A DNA stretch of 64,000 nucleotides from Amphibalanus amphitrite. Lineage: Eukaryota > Arthropoda > Thecostraca > Balanomorpha > Balanidae. The notes below the pieces were generated by a model. The model was given only the letters and a program-made list of their open reading frames with translations, made no database searches and was not told the origin of the DNA. The translations under genes were made by a program, and so were the position numbers. This document shows positions 59,186-64,000 of the stretch, in pieces. The first letter of the stretch is position 1. Each line of letters begins with the position of its first letter. Where the stretch lies: the NCBI RefSeq assembly GCF_019059575.1, contig NW_024881693.1, forward strand, positions 1 to 64,000, in the 5' to 3' direction.

Positions 59186-61070
59186 GTGTTTATAAAGGGA
59201 ACATCGCCTTGTTTCTAAAATATATGATTTGTCTTGGTTGAGCAGTTTTTTTTACAGCTTTCGTAATCTATTTGCAGTGATGTTGTTATAACTCGGATTC
59301 CATTGCTTATAAAATGATGATAGAACAATAACATGATAAATGATGAAATGGCTATTCTGCGTTGATTTAAAGGGAATATTTCACTTTCCTGAAATTAGTT
59401 AATTGCTGTGGATTAATGATTTTATGCTCAAAATAACCAGATAATAAAATTAAACCTTTTTTGTGAAAACGATGTTTGTCTATGTTTTAATATAGGAAGA
59501 ACTACATTATATATTAAATCATGTTTGTCGCAGAAGCGTATTACGCGTTGACTAATCATATGGCTTAACATGGGAATTTTCAAAGTCACGTGGCACGTGC
59601 ACCAGACTGTCTGCGGAGGAGAGACCCATACCAGAACGTAGATCACCTGGCCCACTAGAAATCCTGAAAAAATCAGAATTTTTGGAGCAGCCGTTTTCTA
59701 GAGCATCAAGTTGTACTGATCTCAGGCAGCTTTTGCCAAATTGTCAGGGAACTCAGATTTGTTTTTCAATAGAAAAACACAATTCTAAAGAATAGTGTTT
59801 TAACTATTGACAACAAACCTTCGGTTATTGTGTAGTTCAAACCTACGCATGCTGCATTGGCTGTATGCTGAATGTCTGACGATGACGTAGCTGCATTCCT
59901 CAGCAAGGCACTCTTGGCGGAACGAGAAATGAAATTTATTCGTCTAGGGTGATCGTTGGGCCGTAAAAGCTCTTGATTTGTGCTAGTCTCAGCGAAAGCT
60001 ACGAAACTGCTATTGCAGTTCAAAACCCCATGTTAAAAGTGAACTGTGCCCTTTTAAGTCTTCGCTACTACGTTTCTAGCAAGTTTTGTTTAGTTTATTT
60101 ATGTGAATTTGCTGCTGCTTTGAATAAGTTTATATTTAACTCCTTCAATGGCTTCTCTTGTTTTCAGTTGCAGCTACCAAAGCTCTGTCGCAAAATATCA
60201 ACCATTACCTGCTTGTGGTGCTTATTTTTAATTGTTCACCATGTTTCACCGAAAGCAATTGTGGTGTCTTTCAAGTTATGTGAAGCATCTATGTACAACA
60301 GACATAATTTCTTTATAGCATAGTTATTACATTTGCTTTAGTAGTTTGGTACTGCAACTTTAATTCGCTCAATATTGCGTGACCATAGTTTAGCCTTTCG
60401 TCGTTATAAGATACCACTGCAACTATTCAGGGTACTATTTGCACCATAAAAGCTCCCTGCTTTTGATAGCTTTAATGGCTGGATATGATTCCCTTGCTAA
60501 GCAGTTATCCCTGTTACGGCGATGACGGACGCAGGATATGGGCGTTGTATGAATGTATATTTATTGGCGTTACATGTTATGTAGCCCTTTACCGTGGTAT
60601 TAAAAGGTGTATGTAATTGATTTGGGCTTTTATTCTTAAGTTTCGACAGATGGAATGCTTTTAAGAATTATTATGATTGTTGTTAGGTTGTTCAGCGAAT
60701 AATGTTTGACACTATGAAGCTCCGACAAATGCACACCCGCCGATCAATCACATAAAACACAATGCAGCCACAAGATATTCTGGAACAAACACAATGTCAC
60801 CGGTGCATGCTGAATCCTGTCATGCGTGCATGCATGTTTTTAGGAACGCATCTGAAGCCTACGAGCTATTTAGCCTGATTTCCATCGCATCCTGCTCAAT
60901 ACCAAGCTTGAGACCACGCGTTCCGAATGAGCCAACTGACAAGACACTGCTCGTCTTATCGTCACTGCTTTCAGCGGAAGTGAGCATGCTACTAATCCTG
61001 CACCCGGTGACCCACTGGGTGTCGATCAGCTCTGTCCCGTGCTGTCACTCACTGAGTTGTGTACCCGCAG
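59186..61070 (+). other. Intron, 1.9 kb
   Basis: AT-rich intron. It carries one copy of a 108-base repeat shared with the next intron. No exon or RNA gene is seen. Confidence 0.65.
59721..59828 (+). repeat. Dispersed repeat, copy 1
   Basis: The stretch from CTCAGGCAGCTTTTGCC to TTCGGTTA matches 61744-61850 with few differences (shared: GGGAACTCAGATTTGTTTTT and AATAGTGTTTTAACTATTGA). Same orientation, 2.0 kb apart, in two neighbouring introns. Confidence 0.85.
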
Positions 61071-61496
61071 GAGCACGTTCCGGAGGACGCCAAGCCGCAG
61101 CAGAAGGAGAAGCCCAAGAAGCCAGACGGAGCACCCGAATGGAAGGGCTTCAAGTTGAAGAAGGTCGCCAAGCCGGAGGATGAGGACGAGGACGTGTTAA
61201 CGAGCATGACACTCAGCCGCCCCGATCGGATACCCAGAACAGAGTTGGAATTCAAGGAAGTACCGAAAAAGTCATCTGATGATGTTCAGCCGGCAGATGG
61301 TATCATCTCGGAAGAGGATACGAGACCAGAGGACAAGATTCCCGGCGAAACTGAGGAAGACAAGAGCAGTGCAAAGAAACCAAAAAAGCGAAGGCCTAAG
61401 AAACGCCCGGAAGCTGTCGAAGAGGTTCCCGTAACAACACCCGAGGCAAGAGAAGGAGAGCAAGTTCCAGAAAAGCAAGATGACCGGCAGCCAGAG
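61071..61496 (+). CDS. sls: PEVK-like exon with PEW module
   Basis: It runs from ACCCGCAG to GAG|GTAAGT, 142 codons, phase 0 on both sides. It encodes EHVPEDAKPQQKEKPKKPDG, APEWKGFKLKKVAKPEDEDE, LTSMTLSRPDRIPRTELEFK and a Lys/Arg-rich end (KKPKKRRPKKRPEAVEEVPV). The module PEW-x-x-F-x-LKK ... RPDRIPxTEL is shared with the exon at 63483. No enzyme or globular domain is present. Confidence 0.82.
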
Positions 61497-61743
61497 GTAA
61501 GTTTTTTTTGTGATTGTCATATATTTTACAAAGACGCTTATAAAAGACCAGCAATGGAGATCAAACCAAACAAACAGTGAAAATGCAAAAATGAATGACA
61601 CATCATAACATAAATTTTGTGGGTATGTTGCTAGGCTTACATGACCTCTAACAAAGAAACATCAAGGATAATAAAATAGCTCATTCTTAATACACCTACT
61701 TACATGTATTACTTAGCCTCCTAACCAAACCTTCCTAAGTGCA

Positions 61744-61850
61744 CTCAGGCAGCTTTTGCAAAATTGTCAGGGAACTCAGATTTGTTTTTCAATAGAAAAA
61801 CACAATTCTAACGAATAGTGTTTTAACTATTGACAAAAAAAATTTGGTTA
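61744..61850 (+). repeat. Dispersed repeat, copy 2
   Basis: Near-identical to 59721-59828. The left end CTCAGGCAGC and the right end TTTGGTTA are shared. It lies next to the inverted-repeat element that starts near 61950. Confidence 0.85.
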
Positions 61851-61949
61851 CCGATTAGTGTATGTATATGCGCTAGGAAATGGTTGGGTGGTATGCTATT
61901 TCACCTTGTTACAATTGTTACCATCCTCTTCAGATATCATCCGTCACTG

Positions 61950-62616
61950 CTTGGTTACGGAGCGAGCGAAGCGAGCGTAGCTTTCCTTAGATTAACGGAA
62001 ATTTCTGAGTATGAGCGGCCGGCCGGCCGGCCGGCCGTGGTCACGCTTTTGCGAGGCTTATATCTCAGCAACCACTTGACCGATTTACACGCGGTAATTT
62101 TTGTAGGGTAGCTTCATTCCTTCTACCAAGTATTGGACTATTCCTGATGCATGTGGGTGACCCCTTATGCACGTGCCACGTGCAAAACGAAGAGGTGTCC
62201 GTTTTGTAATTGTTGCAATATCTCGGTAACTACTTGGCCGATTGCGCTGAAAGTTGGCATGTAGGTAGGCACCCACTAGGCACTGCATATCCATGTGCCA
62301 GAGTTGGGGCGCTGCTGCACGTGCGCACGTGCAGGGGTCGTTTCCAGATCTCCAGAACGGCTCGACCAATTACCCTCAAATTTGGTACACAGTTAGGGAC
62401 CGGTTAGTAGGGTGCCGTGCAAAAGTCAGTTGGGACCCATTTTGCACGTGCGCACGTGCAGGGTGCCGCTTCCAGATCTCGAGAACGGCTGGGCCGATTG
62501 TGCTCAAATTTGGCACATCGCTAGAGACCGGTTAGTAGGGTGCCGTGCACAAGTCAGCTGGAGGTTACCCCTCGAAATTTCGCACGTGCAAGGCTCACCC
62601 TCTCGCTCGCTCCGTT
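61950..62616. mobile_element. Element with GAGCGAGCG ends and 127-base tandem units
   Basis: The left edge GTTACGGAGCGAGCGAAGCG is matched in inverted form by CTCGCTCGCTCCGTTAG at the right edge. Inside are a (GGCC)n run at 62014-62037 and diverged tandem units of about 127 bases. The units carry the 18-base palindrome TGCACGTGCGCACGTGCA, CCAGATCTC-GAGAACGGCT-like sequence and GGTTAGTAGGGTGCCGTGCA. No protein is recognised. It fits a non-autonomous DNA element with internal repeats. Confidence 0.6.
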
Positions 62617-62875
62617 AGTCGCCCCAAAAGGCGTTATACTGGTTTGGTATTTTTCATATTTGATCTTTATTTGTTGCTGCCATTAAATCTATCAATGCAT
62701 CATTTCACTTACAGTGAAAAGTTTTACAACTCACTAAGCGCGATCAACGTTTCCATGCGTAATAACAAACATGCCACCAAGGTGGATTCAATGGCACCCA
62801 TATTGATACGTTTTTTCCCTGAATTAGTACCATATCCACTGGTTCTGTCAACTCATGTGTAAATTGCGCTTTCAG

Positions 62876-63235
62876 GACAAGGACAAAAAGCCGAAGAAGC
62901 CCAAGCGCGGACAACCATTGGATTCAGAAACTCCTGAGTGGATCGACTTCTCATTAAAACCGGTGAAACAGGTTCCCAAGGAGATAGACGAGGAAAAGCT
63001 GGAAACTGTGGAGCTGAAACCACTAAGTGATACAGAGGAGGACATCACTGACAAAGGCCGCATTGATAAAAAACCAGAACAGCCTGGAGAAGCGGACACG
63101 ATTCTCAAGAAAATCCCCGGTGATGATAAAGAGAAACCCGATAAAAAGCCAAAGAAGAAAAAGATCAAGAAGCTAAAAACACCGGACGACATGGCCAAAC
63201 CGGATGAAGAGGAATTGCCGTCAGGGGACGATGAG
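62876..63235 (+). CDS. sls: PEVK-like exon with PEW module
   Basis: It runs from CTTTCAG to GAG|GTTTGT, 120 codons, phase 0. It encodes DKDKKPKKPKRGQPLDSETP, EWIDFSLKPVKQVPKEIDEE, KLETVELKPLSDTEEDITDK and a Lys/Pro-rich end (KKPKKKKIKKLKTPDDMAKP). KLETVELKP echoes the KLETVQLKP modules of the 12.8-17.4 kb exon. Confidence 0.82.
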
Positions 63236-63482
63236 GTTTGTGCCGTTCATACTTATTTTAATGCGCTAGCATATCTTTATGTTGCACTGGATATTCAAAG
63301 AAGCTCAGGTTTGCCTCTTTGGATGCTAGTTTATTTAATATAAATAGTGCGTAATAAAACATGTACAGTAGTTATCTATGCTAGTTTAGCAACAGTACTC
63401 AGTAGGCTGTCCAATGTAATGAATTTAATCAAGGTCTCTGATACTTACATAGCTCACCGTTCATTTCGAATGAATATTTCAG

Positions 63483-63929
63483 GAGGTGCCGCAGCCAGCC
63501 GAGGTGACGGAAGTCCAGCCGGAGGAGCCGCTGCAGCCCGAGGACCACCTTCCAGAGTGGCAGCGTGTGAAGCTGAAGAAGGTGGAGGTGGAGCAGGAGG
63601 AGGACGCCATCACCTCCCTCATCATGACGCGACCCGATCGCATCCCCACCACCGAACTGCCCGACTTCAGCAAGAAGCCGCCGAAACCCGACATGGAGCA
63701 GACGGCGCCGGCGCCAACCGAGGAAGAAACTCTTGACGAGACCCCAAAGAAAAAGACCAAGAAGCCGAAGAAACAGAAAAAGCGACCAACGGAGGGTGAA
63801 CAACCAGAGGCGCCCACTGAGGCCGTCACTACCGAAGAACCCGCTCAAGACGAGGCACATTCAGATGAGGTTCCCGAAGAGAAGCCGACGCCTCTGAAAC
63901 AGCTACCAGACCAGACAACTTCAGACGAG
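63483..63929 (+). CDS. sls: PEVK-like exon with PEW module
   Basis: It runs from TTTCAG to GAG|GTTTGT, 149 codons, phase 0. It encodes EVPQPAEVTEVQPEEPLQPE, DHLPEWQRVKLKKVEVEQEE, DAITSLIMTRPDRIPTTELP and a Lys-rich part (KKKTKKPKKQKKRPTEGEQP). It is a clear duplicate in plan of the exon at 61071. The gene continues beyond the window, since no stop is used. Confidence 0.82.
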
Positions 63930-64000
63930 GTTTGTGGCCGACAAAACGGTGTCTATGCTTAACAGGGCTATCGAAAGTAGCCTAAATAATGATAAACCCT

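Larger units (their letters stand above)
61497..62875 (+). other. Intron, 1.4 kb
   Basis: Intron holding the second copy of the 108-base repeat and the 61950-62616 repeat element. No exon is seen. Confidence 0.65.
1..64000 (+). other. sls: Sallimus/kettin (invertebrate titin) gene, internal segment
   Basis: One gene appears to fill the whole window on the plus strand. The exons below join through GT-AG introns, mostly with compatible phases. They encode 13 Ig (I-set) domains followed and interrupted by PEVK-like chains rich in Pro, Glu, Val, Lys and Thr. Kettin signatures near the left end (NRFTPIYDFGYVAMNF, VYESQLPKGM, PWYDYDL) identify the family. Known role: sallimus/kettin anchors at the Z-disc, binds actin through its Ig-linker part and spans to the thick filament as an elastic link in striated muscle. 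No initiator Met context and no terminal stop are visible, so both gene ends lie outside. The order kettin Igs, PEVK, Igs, PEVK agrees with arthropod sallimus. A decapod-type I-connectin is the nearest described alternative name for the same family. Confidence 0.88.

Overview
The window is an internal slice of one giant plus-strand gene, an arthropod sallimus/kettin gene (the invertebrate titin, called D-titin in flies and I-connectin in crayfish). The strongest evidence is kettin wording in the first exons: an Ig fold split before NRFTPIYDFGYVAMNFGWVY, the linker GKPG-IVYESQLPKGM, and PWYDYDLRQYQSERQE. Neither the start codon nor the final stop is present, so the gene runs off both ends. I infer 32 exons (the first partial), about 36 kb of coding sequence, or roughly 12,000 residues. 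Short GT-AG introns and the sallimus architecture point to an arthropod. The very long PEVK-like part suggests a crustacean, but the species cannot be fixed from sequence alone.

Layout. 1-9,195: the end of the kettin part, six Ig domains with linkers. 9,196-12,765: a 3.6-kb intron with promoter-like patches. 12,766-17,374: one exon coding for a PEVK-like chain (RRxS cluster, Gln/Pro/Trp repeat, PWA...LKP modules) and ending in an Ig domain. 18,088-24,765: six more Ig domains, a PEVK-like spacer and a 610-residue Ser/Asp/Glu-rich spacer. 25,201-31,204: a charged helix, then a 2.9-kb exon of 56-residue LKPVP repeats and two small exons. 31,981-39,861: a 7.9-kb exon of ten 258-residue repeats. 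39,862-46,393: an intron full of AGGTCA half-sites, G/C homopolymers and small inverted-repeat elements. 46,394-59,185: a 12.8-kb exon of about 34 units of 125 residues. 61,071-63,929: three small PEVK-like exons that share a PEW module.

How it works together (family knowledge plus inference). Sallimus proteins link the Z-disc and actin to the thick filament in striated muscle. The Ig domains and kettin linkers form the stiff, actin-proximal part, and the PEVK-like chains form the extensible spring. The two giant repeat exons alone encode about 6,890 residues built from one ancestral unit of about 125-129 residues. Each unit looks like an internal duplication, with T/V-alternating strands joined by Lys/Pro-rich hinges.

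Caveats. Several unique exons, above all 12,766-17,374, contain many one-base frame changes, while the two giant repeat exons contain none. I read this mainly as consensus errors in the assembly rather than gene decay. No gene is supported on the minus strand, and no rRNA or CRISPR array was seen. One degraded tRNA-like stretch lies in the large intron.
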